A stretch of DNA of 64,000 nt from Pictodentalium vernedei (GCA_031216915.1 CM062297.1:531052971-531116970), one strand, 5' to 3'; shown: positions 33,944-45,847, numbered from the stretch's first letter. The notes: generated by a model from the letters alone, not told the origin. Program-made: numbers and translations.

Positions 33944-34047
33944 GACTTTGGAGATCTTATTCCAGGCCATGGTGGAATAATGGACAGATTTGACTGTCAA
34001 TTTTTAATGGCAACTTTTATCCATGTCTACTATTCAAGCTTCATCAG
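33944..34047 (+). CDS. CDS: Phosphatidate cytidylyltransferase, penultimate coding exon (catalytic signature)
   Basis: The exon holds 34 codons plus two bases (phase 2 donor), preceded by a pyrimidine-rich tract and TAG and followed by GTGTGT. It starts [17 protein letters not shown]. Joined to the previous exon it completes the CdsA-family signature: S-x-F-K-R, four residues, K-D, then P-x-H-G-G-x-x-D-R-x-D, with every constrained position present. The Asp residues of this signature are the metal- and substrate-binding residues of the family. The rest ([15 protein letters not shown]) is the start of the last membrane segment. The exon lies between the intron carrying DIRS copy E and the 23.9-kb intron carrying copies F, B and C. 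Confidence 0.95.
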
Positions 34048-34235
34048 GTGTGTAACACAACACTTTTATCTTACTATGAATAATTTTTTTTACTGAACCG
34101 GTAGAGTGCCGAAAGCCCATATTTGGGCTTTATTTTGAAGTGCTGATACCACAGCTTAACGTCTCCATATTCTGAGGAGGAGGTGAATCATATTTTCTTT
34201 GAAATGCAGTTATTTCGTCTGCATGGATTTGCCTT

Positions 34236-34292
34236 GTTATAATTTATAGGAGAATGCCTAGAGGCACTCTCCCATAAATTGTAACAAGGTAA
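34236..34292. repeat. Small foldback hairpin
   Basis: CCTTGTTATAATTTATAGGA...GCCT pairs with GGCACTCTCCCATAAATTGTAACAAGG with few mismatches. Intronic. Confidence 0.7.
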
Positions 34293-34378
34293 AGGCAAGT
34301 GAACAAATTTTGATGACCAAAAATAAAATCCTTCTCTACCAGTTAAACAGGAAGTGTGAAAATCATAGTCTTTCTATT

Positions 34379-34449
34379 TAGCTCACCCCAAAGGGCCACG
34401 TGAGCTATTGCCATCACTTTGCGTCCAGCATCATCCGGCATCCATCATC

Positions 34450-34480
<31 letters not shown>

Positions 34481-34989
34481 TGGAACTGCTGAGCAGATGT
34501 GAACCAAACTTGGCAGGAATGGTCTTTGGGAGGTCCCCTACAAATGATCATCATTTTGTTCCCATCGGATGAAAAACATGGCCATTAGAGGCATTCTTTG
34601 ATTCTGATTGGTCAGTTTTTAAAAATCTTCTCTTCTGAAACTATAAGTCCAAATGTTTTGAAACTTCACATGCTTGATGACTGGGACCCCTTCTACCAAA
34701 GATCCACATTTAATGTTGATCAGGTTGCAGACATGTCTACAATTGTGGCTCATAGTTACCATGGAAACCCTTTGGGAAATCACATTTTCATCTTCTTATC
34801 TGAAACTACTTGGCCAATGTGAACCAAACTTGGCACAAATAATGTATGGAAAGTCGTCTGAAAACAGTCATCATTCTGTTTCATCCAGATGAAGGAACAT
34901 GACAGCCAGCTGCATTCTTTCTTTGATTCTGATTAGAATAATTGATGGATATGCAGTTCTTCCAGGTGAGCGATTACAGGCTCTTGTTT
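34379..34989 (+). mobile_element. Helentron-like short element
   Basis: The 5' end TAGCTCACCCCAAAGGGCCA then CGTGAGCTATTGCCATCAC is a hairpin, followed by GGCATCCATCATCCG. There are about two core units (TGTGAACCAAACTTGGCA, CATTTTCATCTTCTTCTCTG). It ends AGGTGAGCGATTACAGGCTC then TTGTTTTCTT. The TAGCTCACC start and GGTGAGC near the end are complementary. Confidence 0.65.
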
Positions 34990-35045
34990 TCTTAATCATT
35001 CTAAAAATGTTTAGAGCCATAAGAATTCAAGAGGACACATTATAA

Positions 35046-36184
35046 GTTATCTCCACCAACATGTATGGTATATGGAGATTTAATACCTGGATTTCGTTAT
35101 TTTTACACAACAACCAATGGCCCAGACTTAGCAGGTGCTAACTCCAAAATATCGAGGGCCAAACACACATTTTGCCCCCCAATCCCCCAAATTTGCATGC
35201 AAAACCGAAAATTAGAAGTCCTATCTGATCCTCCATACATTTACTCTACACGCATGCGCAGACGCTTGGAAGTGACCGGAATTGGCGCCAACATCATTCT
35301 TTGTTTGGCCCTCAGTCAGATAACAACAAACTGACTTCTGTGCTTTTAAATCTCAGTTTATAATGATGCCAGACACAAATCAGTGGTTAATTTCGTGGAT
35401 CCAAGGACATAACTGAATGAAGGAACGAAGAAAGGGTGGTTTGAAACGTTCAGGGCTGTAACTTTATAATATTTATAAAAATTAGTTCATGTTCCCCAGT
35501 TTCGGGACATGGGGCTAAGTTTGGACTAGCCTTCAAAATTGGGAACTTGTTACGTCCTAAGTAGCATTGTCTTCATGCTTACAATAAGGAATTACTTAAA
35601 TTGGGCTCTTTATTTAGCATATATCACCTCTGTTGTTGTATAGAGAGACATACATGTAATTCCTAATTCTAATTTCCTTTCATCATGGATTGCAGGATTG
35701 GAACCATTTCGGAAGTCCTAGGCCCTCCACCTTTTTACTAGACAGCTAAGCCTGGGCCATTGGTTGTTGTGTAAAAATATTATAAATTCATAGTAATTTG
35801 TATATTTTTATACTTACAATGGCCCAGACGGGGTTTGCCCTCCCACTCATACCTCCCTCACTGAATTATTATGCAATACTCTCTTTTACAAAGAATGATG
35901 TTGGTACCAATTCCGGTCACTTTCTGGCGTCTGCGCATGCGCGGAGAGTAAATGTATGGAGGACCAGATAGGACTTCTAATTTTCTGTTTTGCATGCAAA
36001 TTTTGGGGACTGGCCCTAGATATTTTTGTGTTAGCACCAGCTAAGTCTGGGCCATTGGTAAGTATAAAAAATATACAAATTACTATGAATTTATAATTTT
36101 TAAACACCGAGCCGCAGGTGAGGTGTTTAAATGAGACATCCAGGTATTAAATCTCCATATACCATACATGTTGGCGGAGATAAC
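35046..36184. mobile_element. Foldback MITE split by DIRS copy F
   Basis: The 45-bp arms 35046-35090 (GTTATCTCCACCAACATGTA ...) and 36140-36184 are reverse complements with one mismatch. Between them lie DIRS copy F and, at 36098-36139, a small TTAAACACC/GGTGTTTAA hairpin. Without F the element would be about 140 bp. Confidence 0.8.
35099..36097 (+). mobile_element. DIRS copy F: 1-kb MITE-like deletion derivative
   Basis: The left terminal repeat (35099-35304, ATTTTTACACAACAACCAAT ...) is followed by leader homologous to copy E 28140-28315 (CAGGGCTGTAACTTTATAAT). At about 35515 this joins 3' UTR homologous to copy E about 31795 onward (GGGGCTAAGTTTGGACTAGC). The internal complementary region (35755-35830) and right repeat (ending TTTATAAT at 36097) complete it. 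All coding sequence is gone. The internal complementary region matches F's own two ends (TTGTGTAAAAATATTATAAA), showing co-evolution of the ends with the internal region. Confidence 0.85.
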
Positions 36185-36389
36185 GTTTTTGTCCCGTTTA
36201 GTGGAGAAAAATTTGTGGCGCGTTTCTCAGGCTCTGTAAAAAGTTATACCAAATTTGTGAATAACTGTTTTGTTTTTACAAATGCAGAAGACAACAGATA
36301 GAGTTTCAGGCCTTGGGTCGTTAAGAAACAAGTAAACATTATTTTGTTGACATATCGTCCCCTGAGTTCCAATGTGCTCTCTGTGCCTA
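36185..36389. other. Non-coding, unassigned
   Basis: Sequence after the foldback MITE arm. CCTGAGTTCCAATGTGCTCT (36361) resembles the hairpin region at 58580-58640, so it may be part of a related MITE. Confidence 0.35.
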
Positions 36390-37265
36390 GTGGCGATTTT
36401 CTTCCATTTCAGTCAAAAAATGTTGCCGCTGGCAGCGACCTTTGAACTTAGTTTAGTCAGGCTTCAATATTTCCCTTTGGCACACTCTTCAGGGAACATT
36501 TATGATTGGATCACTTTGAAACTTGGTTTGTGTGTTTGGAGTTACCTCTAGGTATTGATTTTTTTTCATTTCGATAAAAAATTATTGTCATTAGAACCAG
36601 CCTTTGAACTTACTGCATTTGTGCAGCAATTTATCCCTTTTGCACTCTCTGCAGGATATATTTATGAATTTCCATAAAAAAGAGAGAAAAAACATTGCCA
36701 CAAGCAATGGCCTTTAAATTTAGAGCATTTTTGCATTAACATCTTCCTTTGGCATGTCTCAAGAGGGCACGTTCATTATCAGGTTGTTTTGAAACTTTGT
36801 ATGCTTATGCAGAGTGACAAAGATAGGAGCTATCAATTTTCATTTCCATCAAAAACTGTTGCTGTTGGCAACAATCTTTGAATTTATTGCATTTGTGTAT
36901 CAACATTCTTCTTTGACATAGCCTACAGGTCACATTTATCATAGGATTGAACTTGGTGTGCTGATTAGGCGAGACCTTTAGAGAAGAGCTATTGATTAGC
37001 ATTCATTTCTGTGAAAAAGTTTGCCTTTTACAATAATAACCTGTGAACGTACTGTATTTGTGTATCAACATTCTTCCTTCAGCCAGTCTTCCAGTTTACA
37101 TTTAAAAATGCATGGATTACTCTGACGTTGTGCACACACAATGCTGTTATTTTGAAATTTCAATAATATCATTGGTACCAATGATCTTCAATTTTGCCAT
37201 TTCACTTATAACTTACCAGGTTCAAGTTTGTCAAGTTGAGCTACAGTGTCATTGATACTTTCATT
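36390..37265 (+). mobile_element. Tandem-core element with Helentron-like 3' end
   Basis: About five diverged units (CATTTGTGTATCAACATTCTT, TTTGAACTTAGTT/CTGCATTT, CATAGCCTACAGGTCACATT, GTTGCTGTTGGCAACAATC) precede TCAAGTTGAGCTACAGTGTC then ATTGATACTTTCATT (37228-37263). The 5' end was not located. Confidence 0.58.
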
Positions 37266-37549
37266 CAGATTCGGTTGTGGTTTTTCTTTGGTTTCAGTTT
37301 AGTTTTTCTGTGTGTTAAGAACTTATAGTAAACAACACTTCAGGCTTTGTAAGTTGGAAAAAACCCACAGTAGTTTATACGACACCACCCACCACAAAAG
37401 CCCTGAGAGTAAATATCTCCATTGCGTTCAGCCTAACTTCCCTTTGATCAGTTTTAGGGGTTCCAGGGGATCACTTGCTAAGCCTATTGAGTCAGAAAAA
37501 AAACATAAATTAGGGTAATAAATGAATAAAATTCATCTGTGTCTATGTT

Positions 37550-37632
37550 GTGTTCTCAATGTCACATTTTCTCCCTTTTTGACTTGACTGGTGGGCAAGT
37601 CAATAAAGGAGAAAATGTGACAATGAGAACAC
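37550..37632. repeat. Foldback hairpin (37-bp arms)
   Basis: GTGTTCTCAATGTCACATTT ... GACTTG pairs with CAAGTCAATAAAGGAGAAAA ... GAGAACAC around a short loop. A compact MITE-like palindrome. Confidence 0.75.
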
Positions 37633-37849
37633 TATGTATTCACCCCTTTGCCTGATAGATTAAGTGACTACAGTCCACATGGGTCACTAGTCCAGTTCAA
37701 TCCCAGTAAGATAGTTTGATTAGCTTTTGCACAAACACAGTAAAACCGTTTGGTCATATTTTGCTGGTTCTTGTGGTTCGGTTTTCTGGTTTGCCGCAAA
37801 AACTGGTACTGAAGTGGAAAACCGAAAAACATTCCAGCTCTAATTTCCA

Positions 37850-38100
37850 TTAACCCTTTACCTAACACAGTTGTCAAAAACGGCCAGAAAATGAACCAGA
37901 AAAAGCCTACCACAACCTAAAATATTTCGGAAGTTTCTCAACAAAACGATACAAATATGGATATCATTAGAACAAGCTCATCGAGCTGGTTCTAATGATA
38001 TCCATATTTGTATGGTTTTATTAAAAATTGTGAAATTTGTTTTCGAAAATGTGAAATTTCGTTTATTTTTTTTAAAATACTGTATTAGGTAAAAGGGTAA
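37850..38100. mobile_element. TTAA-flanked palindromic MITE
   Basis: It starts TTAACCCTTTACCTAACACA and ends TTAGGTAAAAGGGTAA (right TTAA decayed). The central inverted repeat has 37-bp arms with two mismatches (AAAACGATACAAATATGGAT ...). It has the same size and layout as 25390-25640 with a different palindrome sequence. Confidence 0.72.
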
Positions 38101-38379
38101 ATGGATTTGATGAGGATCTCCAGCTTGTCCCCAGTCTATAGTGAATTTCACGAAACAAGTTCAGTAATTTACTGGACGCTTTTCGTAAATTTCACTCTAA
38201 ACTGGAGATGAGTTGAAGATGCTATTTATCACTTGATCCCATACCAGATAACAGATCCCAAAATGTATCGAGAAACAAATGCCACTTCCAATAAGGCCTC
38301 AAATTACGATGTTGGAAACAATGCTCTTAATGTTAGTCCCCAATAACAAAGATATTGCGAAGCATTTAAGTGGATCCTG

Positions 38380-38739
38380 TTATAAATATAATCTTCAATA
38401 AAAAAACACCTAAAAATGTGGTGCCATCCTAGGAAATTCCCAACCATTATGGCCGAACATGGAGGTGACATCTGGAGGAGGGGGGGGAGGGGGGTGGGGG
38501 GGGTCAATAAAATGTGTCAGATTTTTAAATTTTAGTATGTTGTGGAGCTCTAAAAAAATTAGGAGATAGCTGTTTCTTCTCTGTTGATTTATTGCCATTT
38601 TGACATTTTTATGTCACTTGAAATTATAGCCTGTTTTGGACATTCAGCATTAAAACCCACTAATGTGGTGACACACACTGTTTCACACAGCTTTGAAACA
38701 CATCGTCTTCCGGTTATCTGAAGTTGTTCCATCCATTTT
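38380..38739 (+). repeat. Intronic duplicated segment, copy 1
   Basis: CCTAGGAAATTCCCAACCAT (38429) and TTTTAGTATGTTGTGGAGCT (38531), then TTAAAACCCACTAATGTGGT (38650) and CTTCCGGTTATCTGAAGTTG (38706). These reappear in order around copy B (39735 and 46790-47065). A G-rich run lies at 38476-38506. Confidence 0.65.
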
Positions 38740-39656
38740 TAGCTTAACTTGACAAAGTCAAGATAAGCTATTGCCATCACGCATGTGGAAGTCTGTGAGT
38801 CTGTTCACATCTTCCTTCAGCACAGGCTACACCCCGTAGTTCTTGTCTGAACGGCACAAAATTTCATATGCAGGTTTGGGGTCATGTCTAGATGAGAACG
38901 TCCACTTTTGGTTGCGATTGGTCAACCGGTATGGCTGCCCGAGCCCAAAACCCAGAAACCATTAGCACAGTCTGCAGGTCGTATTTATGAAGGAATTTCA
39001 TTTTAATTTGGTAGGATGCCTCTGTGTAATGTCTAGATGAGAACGTCCCCTTTTGGTCATGATCTGTCAACCGTGATGGCTGCCCAAGCCCGAAACCCAA
39101 AAACTTTTAGCACAGTCTGCAGGTCATATTTAATATGGAGGGATTTCATTGTAACTTGGTAGGATGACTCTACAATAATGTCGAGATGAGAACATCCTCT
39201 TTTGGTTGTTATTGGTCAACTGTGATGGCTACAGGGGCCCGAAGCCCGAAAACCTTTAGCACAGTCTACAGGTCATATTTATGAAGGGATTTCATTGTAA
39301 CTTGGTAGGATGACTCTAAATAATGTCTAGATGAGAACATCCCCTTTTAGTCGCGATCATTCAGCTGTGATGGCTGCCCGAGCTAACTTGGTAACTTTTG
39401 TTGACATACGTTAATTGTGAGGGCCACATACATTAACTGTGCAGGCCACACTAACCCACCCCTCTATTCTTTAGTACAGTCTACACCTCATATTATTTTT
39501 ATTAAAAACCGCATACAGGGAACAGAAATTAACATATTCCCCATTATCACAATTCTTGTCTTATTTCATAATCCTTTCATAAACATTGAACATTATCCAT
39601 TTCATCAAACACATCACACAGACAAGTTAAGCTACAGAGTCATTGACACTTTCATT
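38740..39656 (+). mobile_element. Helentron-like element with about 140-bp tandem core
   Basis: The 5' end TAGCTTAACTTGACAAAGTC then AAGATAAGCTATTGCCATCAC; four core units of the family at 19960-20960; the 3' end CAAGTTAAGCTACAGAGTCA then TTGACACTTTCATT. AGCTTAACTTG and CAAGTTAAGCT form the subterminal inverted repeat. Confidence 0.7.
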
Positions 39657-39771
39657 AGTTTTTGACATTTAGACCCTTGATTGGAAGGAGCTGGAATAAG
39701 ATTAAAAATGTGTTGGGTTTTGGGGAAATTTTAGTATGTTGTAGAGCTAAAAAAAGATTAGGAAACAGCTA
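39657..39771 (+). repeat. Intronic duplicated segment, copy 2 (left of DIRS B)
   Basis: TAGACCCTTGATTGGAAGGA and TTTTAGTATGTTGTAGAGCT match the segments at 46910 and 38531. It is interrupted at AACAGCT by DIRS copy B. Confidence 0.6.
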
Positions 39772-39975
39772 TATTTTTATACTGTACCAATGACCCAGAC
39801 ATAGCTGCTGGTGCTAACTCTTAAAATATAGGGCCAAACACAAATTTTGCCCCCCAATCCCCAAAATTTGCATCTAAAACCAAAGAAAACATGTCCTGAA
39901 TGGCCCTCCACACTTCACCTCTACTGCGCATGCGCAGTGTCAAGGACGTTCCGAAATTGGCACCATTAATCATTC
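39772..39975 (+). repeat. Left inverted terminal repeat of DIRS copy B
   Basis: TACCAATGACCCAGACATAG ... GGGCCAAACACAAATTTTGC ... TGCGCATGCGCAGTGTCAAG ... ACCATTAATCATTCT. It is the reverse complement of 46492-46720, and both carry an AGCTGCTG insertion variant specific to this copy. Confidence 0.9.
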
Positions 39976-40859
39976 TTAGTTTGGCCCTTCATCAGTTAAC
40001 ATCTGACTGATCTTTGTGCTTGTAAATCTCAGTTTAAATGATGCCAGACACATAAATATTAGAGAAATGGTGATTCTAAGGAGGATATAGAAGGAGGAGA
40101 GGAAAAAGGAGTGACAGAAAATTATCAGGGCTGTAACTTAAAATTTTTTAATGAAATTATGTTAAGTTACCTATTTTCGAGGCAACAGCCATGTTGTTGT
40201 CATTCTTGTTTTCAAGTTACACTGCTTGTTCAGTGTTTTCCTCTCTCCCTTTCCTTTAAGTCCCCTCTTGCTATTCTCCCATGCTTTTGGCATATTTTCT
40301 GTAATTTTATTACTAAAATTTCTTGGGAGTTTTAGCTGAATAACAGAATGAATTCTGTTCTTTTCCCCATGTTTACGTCTTCACCTATGGGTGGTTAGGC
40401 GTAGTGTTCTGCATCTACCATCTGATGTTCTGCAGTTTCTTCCCTGGAAGTCTCTGTTTTGCATCAGATAGTGTATTATTGGTAACTAATTTTGGGCCTG
40501 GGTGCCTGGAGTCTTATTCTAGTGTTTTTACACTTATTGTTTACATTTACAACAGCCCTCTGTGTGAGGGGGGATTTCTTGAAATAATATCTTGATGTTA
40601 ATTTAATCATAACTAGATACATTATTATTGTTCGTAAGTGTTGCATAAATTGTTTAAAATATTTTTAAAATTTTTGTCCACACTTAGGCTTGGGATCCAT
40701 TGGGGCTCAACGTTACTTTTCCGAAACTTGGGCTGTTCTGAAAAAATATTTTTTCAAAATTTTTTGATTTCAAATATTTTTTCTATGTTAATGGATCATA
40801 TTATTATGTATTTTGATTGTCAGGGGTTGGTGCGAGTACTAGGACTTTGTTTTCTTTTG

Positions 40860-43830
40860 CACATTGAAAGGATTTTGGTCAATTGTAATAAGAGGAAATC
40901 TTCCTCTGACTTTTATAATCATTGTATATGTAGTCAGTGTACTCGCACTAACTCCTGTTCTGTATGTGATAATTTTGATGACAACATGGGAAGCGTGTGT
41001 CACAGTATGTTAGTGGGGAATTGGACATTCCTGTCCTTTCCCCGCAGGGTCAATCTACTTTATCAATTTCTATTTCAGACGATCAAGATTAGGGTGATGT
41101 ATCCGTGATGTCTTCCAAAAGTGTGCCTCCGTCGTCACAATTAATGAAGAGCTAGCGGAAAAGTGCTCATGTAAATACGCCAATTGCCTAAGAGGACCCT
41201 AGTAGGTTCGACGGCCTTTGACGTCCGCTAGATCGCCCGGTGTAGCGTCCATTCATCGAATGGTTCGGCAGCCGGGTTCGTCCGTTGCGGTCTAGAAGGA
41301 GTTTTGGGGTGATGCGAGCACTATAAATCAACCAAATGCACACCCAGTGACGACGGATTAGAGGGAGAACGGAGGAAGCCTTTTAGTCCGGTTCCTAGCT
41401 CGTCCAGGTCCATCCGGACGGCGAGCGAGAGAGGCCCCTCTCCCGTACAACAACATCTGGCCCCAGATGTTGTGGTACAAAATGTTTCGCATTCGGAGCA
41501 TACGTCCGCCGCTCAGGACGCTCCGACATATAGTCAGTCCGGAGAGACTGTCAATAAGGCTTCCTCATTCTCATGGTAGCGCACACGCCCGCTCTTGGCT
41601 ACGTGACCTCGGATATCCAGTCAGCTTCGTCAATCAGAGAATCATCGGCGACCAGGTCACACCATCCGGTAGCCAGGGACACGAGGCCTGCAGACTCCGG
41701 ACGTTCGCATGAGAAAGTGTGCGGGAGTCAACGTACACGGAGCTTCCGGCGGCAATGCATCGTAAGACCGCTACTGCACAGGCCTCGGTGACGGACGTGC
41801 TATCCCAAATAGCACAGCTTATCGCAGCATCCCAGCAACGACAGAATCAGACGCATCATGTATTATCAGATGATGCTGGGTCGGGACGCTCCGCGGAAGC
41901 AGGTACGGATGTCCGAAAATTTCATCCGGTCCGACGGGATGCCGAAAGGGATTCGGAGGATTTCGAGCTTTCCCTTTCGGAACAACATATGCTGTTGTGT
42001 ATGTCATCTGACTTTATTTTCTACAGGGTCTTTCGTCAGACCAGAATGCTGCGATGCCGGATATGAAACTGATAGCGTCGGTGGACTTAGAAATTTTTGG
42101 TTCGGTTCAGGGACATCGTCCCTCAGTTCCGACATAGTCCAATAATGTCACACAAACTTTTGAATTATTGAACGACGCTATATATATTATTATATGCTTG
42201 CTATTACCAAGCATTTCTGGTTTCTTGTTCGCAGAGTTACGGAGATGTCTTTCAAAGTGTGCCTCTGTCGTCATAGTTAATGAAGAGCTAGCGGCAATAA
42301 GTGCTCATGGAATATGTCTATCGCCTAAGAGGTCCCTTGTAGGATCGACTGAGTGACATTCGCTAGCTCACCCGGTGTAGCGTCCATTCATCGAATGGTT
42401 CGGCAGCCGGGTTCGTCCGTTGCGGTCTAGGAAGGAGATTTGGGTGATGCGAGCACTATAATAACTTTAGTACTCACCCAGTGACGACGGATTGAGGACA
42501 GATCGGAGGAAGCCTGTTAGTCCGGTTCCTGGCTCGTCCAGGTCCGTCCTGGCTGTGAGCGAGAGAGGTCCCTCTCTCGTACAACAACATAGGGGACCGC
42601 ATGTTGTGGTTCAGATATTTCGCATTCGGAGCATATGTCCGCCACTCGGGACGCTCCATTATATTGACAGTCCGAGAGACTGTCGATAATGCTTCCTCAT
42701 CCTCACAGCAGTGCACACGACCGCACATTGGCTACATGACCTCGAGTATCCGACCAGTTTCGTCATTCAGTGATACCACGGCGAACAGGTCACGCCATCC
42801 GGTAGCCAAGGGACACGAGGCCTATACACTCCATTCGCTCGCATAATAGAAGTATGCACGGGGTAACGATCACGGAGCTTCCAGCAGCAATGCATCGTAA
42901 GACCGCTTCTCCACAGGCCTCAGTGACGGACGTGCTATCCAAGTTAGCACAGTTTATCGCAGCATCCCAGCAATCGACCGTTTCTCGGTCGGATCAGGAA
43001 TTATCCGACGGCGCTGGGTCGGTGCGCTCCGCTGTTGCATCAGGTTCAGACGACCGAACGCTTTGTAGGGTCCGACAGGATGGCGAAAGGGATTTGGACG
43101 ATTTCGAGTTTTCCCTTTCAGAACAACGGAAGCTGCCATACATATCTTCCGGCATTATCTTCCAGAGGTTGTTTCTTTGGACTACATTGCTGCGATGTTG
43201 GATAAGAGACTTATAGCGTCATTGGACACGGAATTTTGGATCGGTTCAGGGACATTGTCCCTGACTTACCGACACAGTCCAATAATGTCATTAGAACATT
43301 TGTATTATTTATCGACGCTATATATATATAAGCCTGCTACCAAGCATGATAGATTAGTTTCTTGTCCGCAATGCTCAATTCTGCCTTTTATCATTTCTAG
43401 GAATAATTTATTTTGGCAGAACAGGGCATACCGAGAGTTCATATGCGTCTAGACGGCGGGGTTAAAGACTGGAAATTATCTTTTTCGCCGTCTATGTCTT
43501 TTCCAACCACAATGTTGGAAACGACAATGATGTCTAATAGACTTAACTTAGACGCTTTATCATACGTAGTCCACCTTACTGAGGCATTATCATTACGTCT
43601 TCAAGAGAAAGAATTCCGGGATATGATCCTCAATGTGATTTCTTTCAAGGGCAGTAGTTTTTCCACGTATAACTCCGCCCTTCAGTGGCAACCTGGAGTT
43701 GGTTAGACGTGACACAGCCCTAGCTACATCCACGCGCGTGGATAGTAAGGTGAAGAACTCTCTCAGAGTCGCTTCGGTCTCGGAGAAGCTTCTCTTCGAC
43801 AGCAACTTTTCAGCAATCCATGAATTGCTC
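40860..43830 (+). pseudogene. Gag-like ORF1 of DIRS copy B, start lost, internally duplicated
   Basis: The equivalent of copy C's ATG (CACAATGAAAGG) reads CACATTGAAAGG here, so the start codon is lost. The Cys-rich N-terminal words survive (CNKRKSSSDFYNH; CSQCTRTNSCSVC). A 1.14-kb segment then appears twice in tandem: about 41110-42248 and 42249-43400 both begin TGTGCCTC(C/T)GTCGTCA and run through the CGTCCGTTGCGGTCTAG and TTATCGCAGCATCCCAGCAA blocks. The C-terminal gag (43413-43830) ends abruptly at the RT deletion. Multiple stops and shifts are present. Confidence 0.8.
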
Positions 43831-45740
43831 GATATACACGTTCTCTTGTCTATCAAGTGTAGCAAGAGATTCAGACTGGGGCAAACATTCGGTGGTTGAC
43901 TCAGAGAGTGCCACTGCAGTTGCCGGATCCGAGTGTTATAATTATGACGGTTGCCAGTCAAACAGGTTGGGGTTCAATATTGATCCCAACGGATTCGAAG
44001 TGCCAGGGTCTTTGGGTTCCGCAGTCTCTAGGCAAGCACTTATCTTCCACGGAATAATGTTTTTTAGGCTTGCTTTATGTCATTGGATGAACATTATTCA
44101 GAAACGCATGTCCAAATCCTGTCCGATAATACGACAGTAGTTGCGTATCTCCGGAACCAGGGAGGCACTCATTTGATTCCGTTATTCAATTTAACGGAAA
44201 GAATCCTTCTGTTTGTTATAGTACACCAAGTTCTGCTTCGGTCCATCATATTCCGGGTCGTCTGATTGTATTACCGGACTCCCTTTCACGTATGGGTCGC
44301 TTGTTGCCATCAGAATGGACTCTCAACAAACAAGTATTCAATCAGATTTGCTATCAATGGGAGCGCCCAATGATAATTTATTTACGACACAACTTGCTAA
44401 TCCATTGCAGACGTATGTGTTTGCATGTCCGGATCTCTGAGCTTATGTTGTTAACGCTCTATTGATCTAATAGGACGGAATGATAGGATATGCGTATCCT
44501 CCTGCGCTGTTGTTTCAGCAAGTATTGCTAAGATAAACAACCACAATACATTTCTGCTGATAGCATCTCTGTCTTCACAGAGACCGTGGGTAAATTTACT
44601 CAGATGTCTACTGTGGGACTTAACGCGAAAGCTTCCTCCATGAGAGGATCTTCTTTCGCTGGGGAAAATCGTGTCATCTTCATCACAACCCGCAAGGTCT
44701 CAACCTTCACGTATTCCGTTGTGTGGTCCTTATTGCATTGTAAGCATTGTACTGGACGAGCTTTGGACGCAATTTCTTACTGTAGGAGAACCTCTTCTTC
44801 GCTATACTATGCGGCTAAAGTGGAGGCTCTTCCGTCGTTGGTGTAGGGATCACTATGTTGATATTGTTGATCCCTCCATACTAGTCATTGCAACTTTCTA
44901 GTATACTTGTTTGACAAGATCTACTGCAGCCTGTTACTATTAAGGTTATAGGTCTATGTTATCTCATACCTATGCACTCTATGATAGTTTACAATTGAGT
45001 CTTATGTCTCTTTATCTAAGTCAGTTAGTAACTTTTCGATAAATAGACTTAGAATCATTAGATTAAATTTCTATATGGAATTTAACTTCGGTTCTTATTT
45101 AGCTAAGTAATCATTTGAGCCTCTGGAAACAGTAGTTTTCAAATTCTGACCTTTTAGACAGTAATTCTGTTGGCTTCTCTTTTACTGAAGAGTCAGTGAG
45201 CTTCATGCACTATCGGTGGATGATTCTCACTTTCGTAGTTTCGGAATCACCACTTCCTTTACTATTTAGGTTGGATTTTTGGTTAAGAGTCAGGCTCCTA
45301 ATAAATATCCGGAACCTATTGTTATTAAGGTCCTTCCGTCTTCATACGGGCATAGGCCTTCACTCTGTCCGGTTAGAGTTTACGTATTTATAAACAGATA
45401 TCTGTTTATTACTACGGACGTAAGCTTCTTCTGTCTTTGATGCCTAATAGAAGGATGTTACGCTCCATTCTATTGCTAATGGATTCAATAAACAATCGGT
45501 ACTGCTTATGGTATATCATTGACTCAGCAGTTGTGCTTGAGATTTCGGCTCATGAAGTAAGAGTTCTTTCTATATCTTGGGCTTACATTAATAGTGTCGC
45601 TATTATAGATTTTTGAAGGCTGCTCATTGCGCTCAGCCATCCACATTCATGAATTTTTATCTCAGAAATATCGAGTCCATTTCTGGAGGCCTCTATTGTT
45701 AGGTCTATTATCTACTGCTCAGAATGTTATTCACTTAACA
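43831..45740 (+). pseudogene. RNase H and recombinase remnants of DIRS copy B (RT deleted)
   Basis: At about 43830-43850 gag joins directly to the sequence just before RNase H (copy C about 51862), deleting about 1.2 kb including all RT motifs. RNase H words (ILSDNTTVVAYLRNQGG at about 44120) and recombinase words (SELHAL region about 45196; HEVRVLSISWA about 45550; MNFYLRNI about 45650) are recognisable but separated by many stops and indels. Copy A carries the same changes. Confidence 0.85.
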
Positions 45741-45800
45741 GTTGCTACTATAGCTAGGTAGGCTGTCTGTTTCGGCAGTGACTCCGTTCTGCTGCCCTCT

Positions 45801-45847
45801 TCGCTCTGGGCTATTTGACCCAGGGCAAGAAAAGGGGGGGGGGGGGG
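45801..45847 (+). promoter_or_regulatory. Hairpin plus G-tract (copy B)
   Basis: CTGGG (45806-45810) and CCCAG (45819-45823) around CTATTTGA, followed by GGCAAGAAAA and 14 G. Confidence 0.55.

Noticed and set aside
41467-42728. Several overlapping frames with Arg/Ser-rich products
   Set aside because: They are pieces of the duplicated dead gag ORF in shifted frames and not separate genes.
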